Source: Streptomyces sp. NBC_01481
Lineage (GTDB): Bacteria > Actinomycetota > Actinomycetes > Streptomycetales > Streptomycetaceae
Direction: 5' to 3'
NCBI RefSeq assembly: GCF_026339995.1
Contig: NZ_JAPEPT010000002.1
Coordinates: 855,001 to 919,000 of the forward strand
DNA length: 64,000 nt
Of this stretch, positions 1-7,373 are shown piece after piece (positions within the stretch are counted from its first letter, which is position 1; each line of letters begins with the position of its first letter). The notes below the pieces were generated by a model. It saw only the letters and a list, made by a program, of their open reading frames with translations. It had not been told where the DNA came from and ran no database searches. Made by a program: the position numbers and the translations under genes.

Positions 1-969
1 GGCCAGCTCCTCGAACCGGTCGGTCCGCTCCTCGATCTCGGCGGCGTAGCGCTCCGACTTGTCCGCGAGTTCCGCCGTCAGCCGCTCGGTCGTCTCCGCG
101 ATCTCGGCCGTCAGCCGCTCGGTCGTCTGCGCCAGCTCCGCCGCGTGCTGCTCCGCCTGCTCCTCGTAGGGGCGCCGGTCGGTGAAGGTCATCACCGCGC
201 CGACGAGCTGGTCCCCGTCCCGTACCGGCGCGGTCGTCAGATCGACCGACACCTTCGAACCGTTCTTCGTCCACAGCACCTGCCCGCGCACCCGGTGCTT
301 GCGACCGGACTTGAGGGTGTCCGCGAGCGGCGACCCCTCGTACGGGAAGGGCTCGCCGTCCGCGCGCGAGTGCAGGATCAGCGGATGCAGCTCCTGGCCG
401 CCTAGGTCGCTAGCCCGGAACCCGAGGATCTGCGCGGCGGCCGGATTGACCAGGACGACGCGCCCATCCGTGTCCGTACCGACGACACCCTCGGACGCGG
501 CCCGCAGGATCATCTCGGTCTGGCGCTGCGAACGCGCCAGCTCCGCCTCGGTGTCCACGGTCCCCGACAGATCACGCACGACGAGCATCAGCAGCTCGTC
601 ACCGGTGTAGCCGCCGCCGTACGAGTCGTACGCCTCGCGCCCGTCCTCGAGGCTCGCGCTGGTGACCTCGACCGGGAACTCACTGCCGTCCGTGCGCCGC
701 GCGATCATCCGGGCGGGCTTGGTGCGTCCCCGCTCGTCGGCCGCCTCGGGCCGTCGCATCGAGCCCGGGATCAGCCGGGAGTCGAAGGAGGGCAGCAGAT
801 CGAGCAGCCCGCGCCCGACGAGTGCGGTGCCCGCGCTCTCGAAGAGTTCGAGGGCGATGGTGTTGGCGTTGACGACTGTGCCATTGCAGTTGACGAGCAC
901 GAGCCCGTCCGGGAGCGCGTCGAGTATGGCTGCGAGACGAGCAGCGCCTCGGGATGGCCTGCTGCTCAC
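1..969 (-). CDS. PAS-domain sensor protein, N-terminal part (runs off the left edge)
   Basis: About 323 residues of a larger protein are visible. There are two PAS modules, roughly residues 10-125 and 145-255; the first contains LPDGLVLVNCNG and the second VLVNPAAAQILGF, followed by the PAC-like strand VGAVMTFTD. After them comes a heptad-rich Glu/Ala helix with repeats of the type ERLTAEIAETT, expected to be a coiled-coil signalling linker. The GTG start at 969 is chosen for the GGGAGGAA ribosome site seven bases upstream. Streptomyces proteins of this layout usually end in a histidine-kinase or phosphatase output domain, but that part lies outside the window, so the output is unknown. No membrane segment is visible, so a cytoplasmic sensor is likely. 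Confidence 0.8.
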   Translation of the reverse strand, partial: MSSRPSRGAARLAAILDALPDGLVLVNCNGTVVNANTIALELFESAGTALVGRGLLDLLPSFDSRLIPGSMRRPEAADERGRTKPARMIARRTDGSEFPVEVTSASLEDGREAYDSYGGGYTGDELLMLVVRDLSGTVDTEAELARSQRQTEMILRAASEGVVGTDTDGRVVLVNPAAAQILGFRASDLGGQELHPLILHSRADGEPFPYEGSPLADTLKSGRKHRVRGQVLWTKNGSKVSVDLTTAPVRDGDQLVGAVMTFTDRRPYEEQAEQHAAELAQTTERLTAEIAETTERLTAELADKSERYAAEIEERTDRFEELA

Positions 970-1138
970 GACGACGGTTCCTCCCTGACCTACTGCATGG
1001 TGCGGACGGCCGGTCCCATACTGCCCCTCGGGCTTCAGCCTGTCACTGGAGGGAGTCTAAAGGCAGCGGATGTGCGGGAGGCGGCGGATGAGGGGGAGCT
1101 CTCACCAAGGTTGTGTGCACACGGCCTACGCCCTGGGC

Positions 1139-1579
1139 CTATGACCTGGTGTTCGGCAGTACGGGCTCCATCATGTGCCATCGCGAGATTTCGCAGCCGT
1201 TGGTCCGGCTGAAGGTGGCGTCCACCTGCCGACCCTGCCAGGTGCCGGTGATGTGCGCGATCTCGTCACCACCCATCTGCTCCGTACACATCTGGTCCTG
1301 CGGCACCGGCGCGAACGGGTCCTCCCCCTGCAGCGCCAACTCGTCCAGCCGGTCGCAGGCGTCCTGCGCCGCCGGGTGGTCCCCGCCGGTGGGCCCGCAC
1401 CGAAGCACGTACATCCCGTCGGTCCGCGCGGTGTCGGACACGGTCACGGTCATCTCGTCCTCGGCCGGCGCGGACAGCAGCGGCAACGGCAGCGGAAGGG
1501 ACGAGGCCCCGGCGGCGGGGATGGCGGCGGCCAGCGCGGCGGCGGAGGCGGTTGCGATGAGGACGATGCGGCGCAGCAT
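1139..1579 (-). CDS. SSI-type (subtilisin inhibitor-like) secreted protease inhibitor
   Basis: A secreted inhibitor of serine proteases, 146 residues. An N-terminal Arg pair, a hydrophobic stretch and an Ala-x-Ala-like site near residue 25 make a signal peptide. Four cysteines (61, 75, 98, 129) match the two disulfides of Streptomyces subtilisin inhibitor, and TWQGRQV matches its conserved VWQGKRV strand. In SSI the scissile P1 residue is the second after the third cysteine (C-P-M); here that reads C98-T-E100, so P1 is predicted to be glutamate. The start at 1579 has an AGGAG site five bases upstream; the longer reading frame to 1735 is rejected because it puts about 50 untypical residues before the signal peptide. 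Monocistronic. Confidence 0.9.
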   Translation of the reverse strand: MLRRIVLIATASAAALAAAIPAAGASSLPLPLPLLSAPAEDEMTVTVSDTARTDGMYVLRCGPTGGDHPAAQDACDRLDELALQGEDPFAPVPQDQMCTEQMGGDEIAHITGTWQGRQVDATFSRTNGCEISRWHMMEPVLPNTRS

Positions 1580-1785
1580 GGAAACTCCTGGAGCTCGAGA
1601 GTCACGGTTCCGTCCGGGGCCCGGGGCCCCGGCATCTTTAACGCTCCGTGGGCCGCGGCGTTGCGCAACCGGAGAAGCGCTTTGCTCTGTGGCCCGCGCG
1701 CCTAGTACCGTGGACAGCGATTGGTGACACCCCACCGGGCTGTGTCATCATCTGCACGCACCACTCGCGCCCGCGCGGGTGAGCT

Positions 1786-1879
1786 GGAGGCGTCGCCTAG
1801 TCCGGTCTATGGCGCCGCACTGCTAATGCGGTTTGGGTCTTAAAGCCCATCGAGGGTTCAAATCCCTCCGCCTCCGCCA
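1786..1879 (+). tRNA. tRNA-Ser(GCT)
   Basis: A class II tRNA with acceptor GGAGGCG pairing CGCCTCC, anticodon loop CTGCTAA (anticodon GCT, reads AGC/AGU), a long variable arm, T-loop TTCAAAT, discriminator G and an encoded CCA. Confidence 0.95.
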
Positions 1880-1887
1880 GTTGATCA

Positions 1888-1919
1888 CCGAAGCCCCGTC
1901 CTGATGGCCGGGGCTTCGG
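1888..1919 (+). terminator. Hairpin after tRNA-Ser(GCT)
   Basis: An 11-bp inverted repeat (CCGAAGCCCCG / CGGGGCTTCGG) with a 10-base loop just after the tRNA. There is only a weak T-run, as is common in Streptomyces. Confidence 0.6.
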
Positions 1920-2074
1920 TCGTTCACGGCTGCTTCGCGGGGGCGATTCAGGGGCGTTTCTGCGGCGTTTTCGCAGGTCAGGCAGGATGTGCTTAACGGA
2001 TTTCACCTGACGGCGCGGGTCATGTAATGTTGTTCCCGCAACGCCGACCGGGCAGAAAAGCCCAGGACGCACAA

Positions 2075-2147
2075 GCACTCGTAGCTTAACGGATAGAGCA
2101 TCTGACTACGGATCAGAAGGTTGCAGGTTCGAATCCTGCCGAGTGCA
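2075..2147 (+). tRNA. tRNA-Arg(ACG), integration target of the adjacent island
   Basis: A 73-nt tRNA with acceptor GCACTCG/CGAGTGC, anticodon loop CTACGGA (ACG) and T-arm GCAGGTTCGAATCCTGC; CCA is not encoded. Its 3' 39 bases lie inside the 48-bp repeat that is found again at 4865-4912, so the gene was rebuilt by a site-specific integration. Confidence 0.95.
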
Positions 2148-2156
2148 CACAGCTCA
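2109..2156 (+). repeat. Left attachment site (attL), 48-bp direct repeat
   Basis: Identical over 48 bases to 4865-4912. It covers the anticodon 3' side, variable loop, T-arm and acceptor end of tRNA-Arg plus nine bases beyond. This is a typical crossover segment for a tyrosine integrase. Confidence 0.9.
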
Positions 2157-2189
2157 AAGCCCCCTCGGGATCATCCCGGAGGGGGCTTT
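2157..2189 (+). terminator. Hairpin following tRNA-Arg, element-borne
   Basis: A long GC-rich inverted repeat (AAGCCCCCTC... with ...GAGGGGGCTTTG) directly after attL. A different hairpin sits at the same place after attR, so the element apparently brings its own terminator for the tRNA. Confidence 0.65.
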
Positions 2190-2197
2190 GTCGTGCC

Positions 2198-2220
2198 GTA
2201 CAGCAGTGAAGTACAGCAAC
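2198..2220 (+). repeat. Arm-type repeat, left
   Basis: The 23-bp sequence beginning GTACAGCAGTGAAGTACAGC recurs at 4756-4778 with one mismatch. It contains GTACAGCA twice. Its place just inside attL suits an integrase or excisionase arm-binding site; that function is inferred. Confidence 0.6.
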
Positions 2221-2331
2221 GGCCGAAGGCTGCTGATCTCTGGGCCGGGCCCCGTAGGTAGGGTGTCCGCTCGATGTCGCTCCATGCCGGGGGGTTCTGG
2301 CAGCTGTGAGCGACCGGAGGGGCGGGCGTAC

Positions 2332-2931
2332 ATGAAGTTCAACCGGGGATTGGTCGGGCTCACGGCCATTGCCGTGGCCGCACTAGTGGGCTGTCGGCCA
2401 GCCTCTCCAACGACGGTGGGCGCTGAATCCTCGTCTGCGGAGCTGCAGGGCCACTGGTGGACGTGGGCAACGTCCGAGCCCGAGGCGACGAACCCCGTTG
2501 CCGACGATGACGGGAGCGCATGTGATCGAAACCAACCGCAAGACGTGTGGTTCCTGGCAGGCACCTTCGGTGGCCACGTCAAGCGTGCGTGCAGTGTTCC
2601 CGCTGGTCGCCCGGTCGCTTTCCCTGTCGTGAATCTCCTCAGCGATCGTGCGGACTGTGCAGCTTTCATGAGCAGCGCCTACGGGACGGTGTTCCTGGAT
2701 GGCAAAAAGCTTGAGCCGGAGACCTACGAAGGTGAGTCGATCACCGTGCGCAGCGTTAGGGGCAACGCGGTTACCGGAACGGGAGGCCGCATCACAGCCG
2801 TTGGGTGCGGCTTGTGGGTCCGGCTGCAATCGCTGGCGCCCGGGGCGCATACGCTGAGGATCCGAGGCCAGTCGGGTGACTTCTCGACCGGCGTGGACTA
2901 CGCGCTGACTGTAGAGGCCCCGTCGGCGTAG
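2332..2931 (+). CDS. Island-borne lipoprotein of unknown function
   Basis: A 199-residue protein with a signal sequence ending in a lipobox (ALVGC, Cys at about 22), so it should be lipid-anchored on the outside of the membrane. The mature part has six or more cysteines, a WWTWATSEP segment near the N-terminus and a beta-rich pattern, with no catalytic motif that I recognise. ATG at 2332 is preferred over upstream codons because it places the signal peptide at the N-terminus; GGAGG lies ten bases upstream. The gene is inside the tRNA-Arg island and converges on the integrase stub, with a terminator hairpin between. Function unknown. Confidence 0.75.
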   Translation: MKFNRGLVGLTAIAVAALVGCRPASPTTVGAESSSAELQGHWWTWATSEPEATNPVADDDGSACDRNQPQDVWFLAGTFGGHVKRACSVPAGRPVAFPVVNLLSDRADCAAFMSSAYGTVFLDGKKLEPETYEGESITVRSVRGNAVTGTGGRITAVGCGLWVRLQSLAPGAHTLRIRGQSGDFSTGVDYALTVEAPSA

Positions 2932-2946
2932 GCCAGCCGTAACAGC

Positions 2947-2976
2947 GAAGACCAGGGGAACACTCCCCAGGTCTTC
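2947..2976. terminator. Bidirectional hairpin between convergent genes
   Basis: GAAGACCaGGGGA and TCCCCaGGTCTTC form a 13-bp arm with one mismatch and a 4-base loop. It lies between the lipoprotein gene and the integrase remnant. Confidence 0.65.
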
Positions 2977-3004
2977 TGCACTGATACGCGGCGGCTGTGG
3001 CGAC

Positions 3005-3135
3005 TCAGCCGGTGTCGCCCATCGCTTCGGACAGCTTGCCGATCGCCGCGCGCACTGCTTCCTCGCTCGCTTCGGCGTAGACCTCCATCGTCATGGCGAT
3101 CTGAGAGTGCCGCAGGATGACGCCGCCAGCCCGTC
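3005..3135 (-). pseudogene. C-terminal remnant of a tyrosine recombinase (integrase)
   Basis: About 40 codons on the minus strand read LRHSQIAMTMEVYAEAS and end EAMGDTG before a TGA stop. This matches the end of phage- and AICE-type integrases: the box-II LGHS motif (here LRHS) followed by the catalytic tyrosine in the EVY segment. The rest of the catalytic domain, with its Arg and His-x-x-Arg boxes, is missing. Upstream on the same strand the sequence changes within a few dozen bases into the end of the glutamate decarboxylase gene, so the 5' part of the integrase was lost. Not functional as it stands. Confidence 0.75.
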
Positions 3136-3159
3136 CCCGGGGGATGCCGGTTGCGGGCG

Positions 3160-4524
3160 TCAGTAGCCGGTGCCGCGCTTGACCTGGGCCCGCTCGGTCC
3201 CATGGGTCGCACCCTTGTCGTCCAAAGTGCGACACGCGTCGGCGATGTCCTGGCTCAGGCGATCGACCTGCTCGCGGCTCAGGGTCTCCTTGACCAGGGC
3301 ACGCATGATCTTCACCCGCTCCGCGTTGGGCGGGAGCGTGTACGCCGGCACCATCCAGCCGCGCTCGGCCGAGAGTTGCCAGGCGACGTCGGACTCGTCG
3401 TAGGCGTGCTTGCCGGCGAGACGGAAAGCGACCAGCGGCAGCTGCTCGAGGTCGCTCCCGATCACCTCGAAGCGGCCGCTGCTACGCAGGTTGTCCGCCA
3501 ACGCGAGGGCGTTCTCCTGCATCATCTTCATGACGTAGGTGTAGCCCTGGCGACCGAGCCGGACGAAGTTGTAGTACTGCGCGAGCACCATCGACGCGCC
3601 GGTAGAGAAGTTCAGCGTGAACGTCGCGTCGGTCTTGCCCAAGTAGTTCTCCTGGAACACGAGGTCCTTGGGCAGGTCGGACTCCTCGCGGAAGACCAGC
3701 CAGCCGATGCCGGGGTAGACCAGGCCGTACTTGTGTCCCGAGACGTTGATCGAACGGACCTGCTCGAGCCGGAAGTCCCATTTCGAGTCCGGGTAGAGGA
3801 AGGGCCACACGAATGCGCCGCTGGCTCCGTCAACGTGGATCGGGATGTCGAGGTCCCGCTCCTTGCGGACGTCCCGCAGGAGCTTGTCGATCCCGACGAC
3901 GTCGTCCTTGTGGCCGGTGAACGTGGTGCCGAGGACGGCGACGACGCCGATCGTGTTCTCGTCGAGGTGAGGCTCCACGTCCTCCGGGCCGATCGTGTAC
4001 TTGCCCTCGGCAAGCGGCACGATCCGCGGCTCGACGTCGAAGTAGCGGCAGAACTTCTCCCACACGACGTGGACGTCCCCGCCGAAGACCAAGTTGGGGC
4101 GGTCGACCGACAGATTGGCCGCCTGGCGGCGCTCCCGCCACTTCCATTTCAGGGATAGCGCACCGAGCATGATCGCCTCGGACGAGCCCTGGGTCCGACA
4201 TCCGGTTGTCCTGCCCGGCGCGTTGTAGAGGTCGGCGAGCATTCGCACGCAACGCTGCTCGATCTCGGCGGAAATCGGGTACTCCGCATGGTCGATGAAA
4301 TTGCGGTGGAGATTCTCGGCGATCAGCCGTTGCGCCTCCGGCTCCATCCAAGTGGTGACAAACGTGGCGAGGTTGCGCTGCGGGTCACCCTCCATGGCGA
4401 GATCCACATCCACGAGCCTCATTGCATCCGTCGCAGCCATGCCTTCCTCGGGGAAGGTCTCCGAGGGAGCGGGCACGGTCAGGAATCGGTTGCCGAACAG
4501 AGCCGCGGCGTCACTCTTGGTCAT
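3160..4524 (-). CDS. gadB: Glutamate decarboxylase (PLP-dependent)
   Basis: Converts glutamate to 4-aminobutyrate and CO2, consuming a cytoplasmic proton; in other bacteria this serves acid resistance or GABA metabolism. The 454 residues cover the whole group II decarboxylase fold: NLATFVTTWM and EYPISAEIEQRCV near the N-terminus, GSSEA (113-117) for the PLP phosphate, HVDGASGAF (230-238) with the PLP-ring Asp, and the lysine of VSGHKYG (Lys265) that forms the Schiff base. Length agrees with E. coli GadB (466). No GadC-like antiporter or regulator is adjacent. The ribosome site is weak (GGAG nine bases upstream of ATG 4524). It lies inside the tRNA-Arg island, so it is probably acquired cargo. 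Confidence 0.9.
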   Translation of the reverse strand: MTKSDAAALFGNRFLTVPAPSETFPEEGMAATDAMRLVDVDLAMEGDPQRNLATFVTTWMEPEAQRLIAENLHRNFIDHAEYPISAEIEQRCVRMLADLYNAPGRTTGCRTQGSSEAIMLGALSLKWKWRERRQAANLSVDRPNLVFGGDVHVVWEKFCRYFDVEPRIVPLAEGKYTIGPEDVEPHLDENTIGVVAVLGTTFTGHKDDVVGIDKLLRDVRKERDLDIPIHVDGASGAFVWPFLYPDSKWDFRLEQVRSINVSGHKYGLVYPGIGWLVFREESDLPKDLVFQENYLGKTDATFTLNFSTGASMVLAQYYNFVRLGRQGYTYVMKMMQENALALADNLRSSGRFEVIGSDLEQLPLVAFRLAGKHAYDESDVAWQLSAERGWMVPAYTLPPNAERVKIMRALVKETLSREQVDRLSQDIADACRTLDDKGATHGTERAQVKRGTGY

Positions 4525-4755
4525 ACCGGCGACTCCACCACGGTCGGAGAGGGAGCCATGCTCAGGACCTGTGGATGGGGCTCGGGATGCACGCGAACGG
4601 CGTACCTTCCCGAGCGATCGACGACGCTCGCCAGCCGCACGGAAGCCCGCGTTCCGGTGGATGGACGGTGAAGGAAGCCGCAGGAGCCACCTCTTGTGAC
4701 TCTCAGCAACAGGTCAGAGTCGTGATCGCAGATTCGGTTCAGGCATCAGGCTGCG

Positions 4756-4778
4756 GTACAGCAGAGAAGTACAGCAAC
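4756..4778 (+). repeat. Arm-type repeat, right
   Basis: Matches 2198-2220 over 23 bases with one mismatch, in the same orientation, again with two internal GTACAGCA motifs. It lies about 85 bases inside attR. Confidence 0.6.
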
Positions 4779-4864
4779 CCCAGCAGCCGCCACCGTCCAG
4801 CAGCGTCCCCCAGAGCGCTCGAAGCGACCGCTATGACCGCCAGCGACCGATCCACACAGAGCTG

Positions 4865-4912
4865 CGGATCAGAAGGTTGCAGGTTCGAATCCTGCCGAGT
4901 GCACACAGCTCA
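4865..4912 (+). repeat. Right attachment site (attR), orphan tRNA-Arg 3' fragment
   Basis: A perfect 48-bp copy of 2109-2156. The bases before it do not continue the tRNA, so it is only the displaced 3' end. It marks the right border of the island. Confidence 0.9.
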
Positions 4913-4945
4913 GAGGCCCCTCGGAGAAATCCGAGGGGCCTCTTG
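4913..4945 (+). terminator. Original tRNA-Arg terminator hairpin, now after attR
   Basis: GAGGCCCCTCGGA pairs with TCCGAGGGGCCTC over an AAA loop, immediately after attR. It was probably the terminator of tRNA-Arg before the island entered. Confidence 0.65.
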
Positions 4946-5081
4946 CGTTGCCGTGAACCGTGAGCTCTCGCGGAGCCGATCGGGTGGCCCGTGCCGGGTG
5001 GTGGTGCGGAAATCTCGGCGTAGCGGTGGACCAGCCGTAAGTCTGACCGGGTTGAGGCTGAGGTCGAGAGAGGCGTGCGGA

Positions 5082-5960
5082 GTGCGGGAACTCGCGATCA
5101 TCGAGGCGCCCTCCGTTCTCGGGCTGCGGCCGAGCGGGGTCGAGGAGCTGCCGCAGGCGCTGCTCGGGGCCGGGCTGGTGGAGGGGCTGGGGGCCGTGCG
5201 GGGTGGGCGGGTTGAGGCGCCGGCGTACGAGGCGGGGCTCGATCCCGAGAGCGGGGTGCTCAATTCGGGTGGTATCGCGCGGTACTCCAGCGCACTCGCC
5301 GACACCGTGGGTGGCGTCCTTGACCGTGGGCTGTTTCCTGTCGTCCTCGGCGGGGACTGCAGCATCCTGCTCGGCAATCTCCTCGCGCTCCGGCGACGGG
5401 GGCGGTACGGGCTGCTCTTCCTCGACGGGCACACCGACTTCTATCAGCCGTCCGCCGAGCCGGCCGGTGAGGTCGCGTCGATGGAGCTCGCGCTGGCGAC
5501 GGGGCGCGGGCCGCGGGTGCTGGCCGATCTGGAAGGGCTGGGGCCGTTGGTGCGGGACGAGGATGTCGTCGCGCTCGGGTTCCGGGATGCCGGCGAGTCA
5601 GCGGAGGCCGGGATGCAGGCGCTGCCGCCGAAGTTGGGCGCGGTCGATCTCGACGGCGTGCGGGCTGTCGGGGCCGCGGCGGCGGCGCGGGGGGCCGTCG
5701 GTCGGCTCGGGGAGTACTGGGTGCACCTCGATGTGGATGTGCTGGACGACGCGGTCATGCCCGCCGTCGACTACCGGCTTCCCGGCGGGCTGAGCTGGGC
5801 CGAGCTGGAGAGCGTGCTGCGCACGGCGCTCGGGGACGAGCGGGCCGTCGGCTTCGATGTCACGATCTTCAATCCCCGTCTCGATCCCGACGGGAGCATC
5901 GCCGCGAGGCTCGTCGAGTGCCTGCGCCGGGGGCTGTCCGCGCGGACCGGTCGGGGCTGA
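5082..5960 (+). CDS. Arginase/agmatinase-family (ureohydrolase) protein
   Basis: A 292-residue ureohydrolase-fold protein, expected to hydrolyse a guanidino compound to urea and an amine in the cytoplasm. The metal motifs are present as GGDCS (near 90), DGHTD (near 115) and HLDVDVLD (near 213). The first departs from the usual GGDHS: the histidine that binds one manganese ion is replaced by cysteine. GTG at 5082 is chosen because GAGAGAGG lies just before it and homology begins with RELAIIEAPS. Before the island inserted, the gene would have followed tRNA-Arg directly. The substrate cannot be told from sequence; arginase, agmatinase or formimidoylglutamase are all possible. Confidence 0.8.
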   Translation: MRELAIIEAPSVLGLRPSGVEELPQALLGAGLVEGLGAVRGGRVEAPAYEAGLDPESGVLNSGGIARYSSALADTVGGVLDRGLFPVVLGGDCSILLGNLLALRRRGRYGLLFLDGHTDFYQPSAEPAGEVASMELALATGRGPRVLADLEGLGPLVRDEDVVALGFRDAGESAEAGMQALPPKLGAVDLDGVRAVGAAAAARGAVGRLGEYWVHLDVDVLDDAVMPAVDYRLPGGLSWAELESVLRTALGDERAVGFDVTIFNPRLDPDGSIAARLVECLRRGLSARTGRG

Positions 5961-6064
5961 GCCGGGCTGGTCAGGTCTGGGCCGGGGCCGCGCAGGCCTG
6001 AAACGATCGCGGGCGATGTCAGCGGGCTCCGGTAACGTCCCCGTTTTCGGCCGGAGGTGTGTGT

Positions 6065-6931
6065 ATGGCGTGGCGCTGCGCAGGGCTCAGCTGGCCGCGG
6101 GGGGCCCGGATGCCCGTGCTCGCGTGGGACGGCGGCCGGGTCAGTCCGCTGACCGCCGGGAAGGAGCTCGGCTTCCGTGCCGAGGGTGAGCGATGCTGCG
6201 TCGGGGCGCGGGGCAATCCCTGTGCGCTCGGCGCCGTCGTGGCGGGCCGGGCGACCCAGGCGCGGTGTGCGGAGTGCGCGCGGCTGGACCGGGCGCACTC
6301 GGTGGCCGCCGACACCATCGCGGACGACCCCCGGACGTACCGCGTGTATCTCGCCTGGTTCGGTCTTGAGATGGTCAAGGTCGGCATCACCGCCGAGGAG
6401 CGCGGGCCCGCGCGGCTGCTGGAGCAGGGGGCCGTCGTCTTCAGCTGGCTGGGGCGCGGTCCGCTGATGGCCGCGCGCCGGACCGAGGAGCTGCTGCGTA
6501 GTGCGCTGGGGGTGCCCGACCGGATTCCGTACGCGGCCAAGCGCGCCGTCCGCGCTGCCCTGCCCGGGGCGGAGGAGCGGGCCGCGGAGATCGGGGAACT
6601 GCACCGCCGCGCCGTGGGGCTCACCGGGTGGGCCGAGTCGCTGGAGCGGCTGGATTTCGAGGCGGTCGACCACGCCGAGGTGTTCGGGCTCGACGGTCTG
6701 CCCGCCGCGACCGGAGTTGTGCGCGAACTGGTGGACGGCGGGGTCGTCGCCGGGCGCGTGGTGGCGGCGGCCGGGCCCGATCTGCATCTGCGGACCGCGG
6801 ACGACGGGCTTGTCGTGCTCGATACGCGGCTGATGACCGGCTGGTCGCTCCTCGGCGCCGGGTCGGGGGAGGGCGTGACGGTGCCCCTGCTCGACGTCGC
6901 CGGCGGGGCCGTTCAGGACGGGCTCTTCTGA
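6065..6931 (+). CDS. DUF2797-family protein
   Basis: A 288-residue cytoplasmic protein of a widespread actinobacterial family without assigned function. Cysteines in the pattern C-x6-C...C-x2-C (CVGARGNPC and ARCAEC, residues about 40-70) look like a small zinc site. It is followed by the conserved YRVYLAWFGLEMVKVGIT segment, which resembles GIY-YIG-type beta strands although no nuclease motif can be confirmed. ATG at 6065 lies seven bases after GGAGG; GTG at 6059 is an alternative. A gap of about 100 bases to the arginase gene leaves open whether they are co-transcribed. Confidence 0.75.
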   Translation: MAWRCAGLSWPRGARMPVLAWDGGRVSPLTAGKELGFRAEGERCCVGARGNPCALGAVVAGRATQARCAECARLDRAHSVAADTIADDPRTYRVYLAWFGLEMVKVGITAEERGPARLLEQGAVVFSWLGRGPLMAARRTEELLRSALGVPDRIPYAAKRAVRAALPGAEERAAEIGELHRRAVGLTGWAESLERLDFEAVDHAEVFGLDGLPAATGVVRELVDGGVVAGRVVAAAGPDLHLRTADDGLVVLDTRLMTGWSLLGAGSGEGVTVPLLDVAGGAVQDGLF

Positions 6932-7018
6932 CCGTATGGTCAAGTCTTGGATCCCCTTTGGATCCCTTACTGCAATGAGGCTGGACACCTCCCTGACCGG
7001 GAACGGAGGCTGGGCGTC

Positions 7019-7363
7019 ATGAGCATTCAGAACATCAGACCTGTCGCGGCGCATGAACCGCCTTACTACACAGTGGTCTTCACCTCCGTCCGTCCCGACC
7101 AGCCCGAGGGATACGGCGAGACCGCCGAGCGGATGAAGGAACTGGTGCGGGAGGTGCCCGGGTTCCTCGGGTACGAGTCGGCCAAGACGCCCGGCGGGCT
7201 CGCGATCACCGTCGGCTACTTCCGGGACGAGGAAGCCATCGCCGCCTGGCAGCGGAATCTGGAGCACCAGGCCGCGCAGAAGCGCGGACGCGCCCAGTGG
7301 TTCGACAGCTACAGCGTCCATGTCGGCAAGGTGGAGCGGAGTTACGGCTTTGAGCGGGAGTGA
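7019..7363 (+). CDS. Small antibiotic-biosynthesis-monooxygenase (ABM)-fold protein
   Basis: 114 residues with the dimeric alpha/beta-barrel pattern of ABM proteins: YTVVFTSV as first strand, the helix ERMKELVREVPGFLGYES, then ITVGYFRDEEAIAAWQ and a C-terminal YSVHVGKVE strand. Such proteins are small cofactor-free oxygenases or heme-degrading enzymes, but many have no known substrate. The gene overlaps or nearly touches the amidohydrolase downstream, so the two probably act in one pathway. A specific reaction cannot be assigned. Confidence 0.75.
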   Translation: MSIQNIRPVAAHEPPYYTVVFTSVRPDQPEGYGETAERMKELVREVPGFLGYESAKTPGGLAITVGYFRDEEAIAAWQRNLEHQAAQKRGRAQWFDSYSVHVGKVERSYGFERE

Positions 7364-7373
7364 CGAGGTCCGG

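Larger units (their letters stand above)
2109..4912. mobile_element. Small integrated island in tRNA-Arg with a decayed integrase
   Basis: The 2.8-kb segment lies between two identical 48-bp direct repeats, the left one forming the 3' end of tRNA-Arg and the right one an orphan tRNA 3' fragment. Inside are two copies of a 23-bp repeat near the two ends, a lipoprotein gene, the C-terminal stub of a tyrosine recombinase and a glutamate decarboxylase gene. This is the architecture of an actinomycete integrative element that has lost its recombinase body and all transfer functions; it cannot excise by itself. The boundary repeats and the integrase stub are seen directly. The history (deletion inside a larger element) is inferred. 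Confidence 0.85.
4525..5081. other. Gene-free 557-bp segment: right end of the island and arginase leader
   Basis: I see no credible coding sequence here. It holds the right arm-type repeat, attR and its hairpin, followed from 4947 by the leader of the arginase-family gene. The long plus-strand reading frame that crosses it has no homologous-looking protein before 5082. Confidence 0.6.

Noticed and set aside
1596..1735. N-terminal extension of the SSI gene
   Set aside because: Would place 52 residues before a clear signal peptide; the start at 1579 has a good ribosome site.
4422..5081. Upstream extension of the arginase frame
   Set aside because: Crosses attR and its hairpin and shows no conserved protein; the gene starts at 5082.
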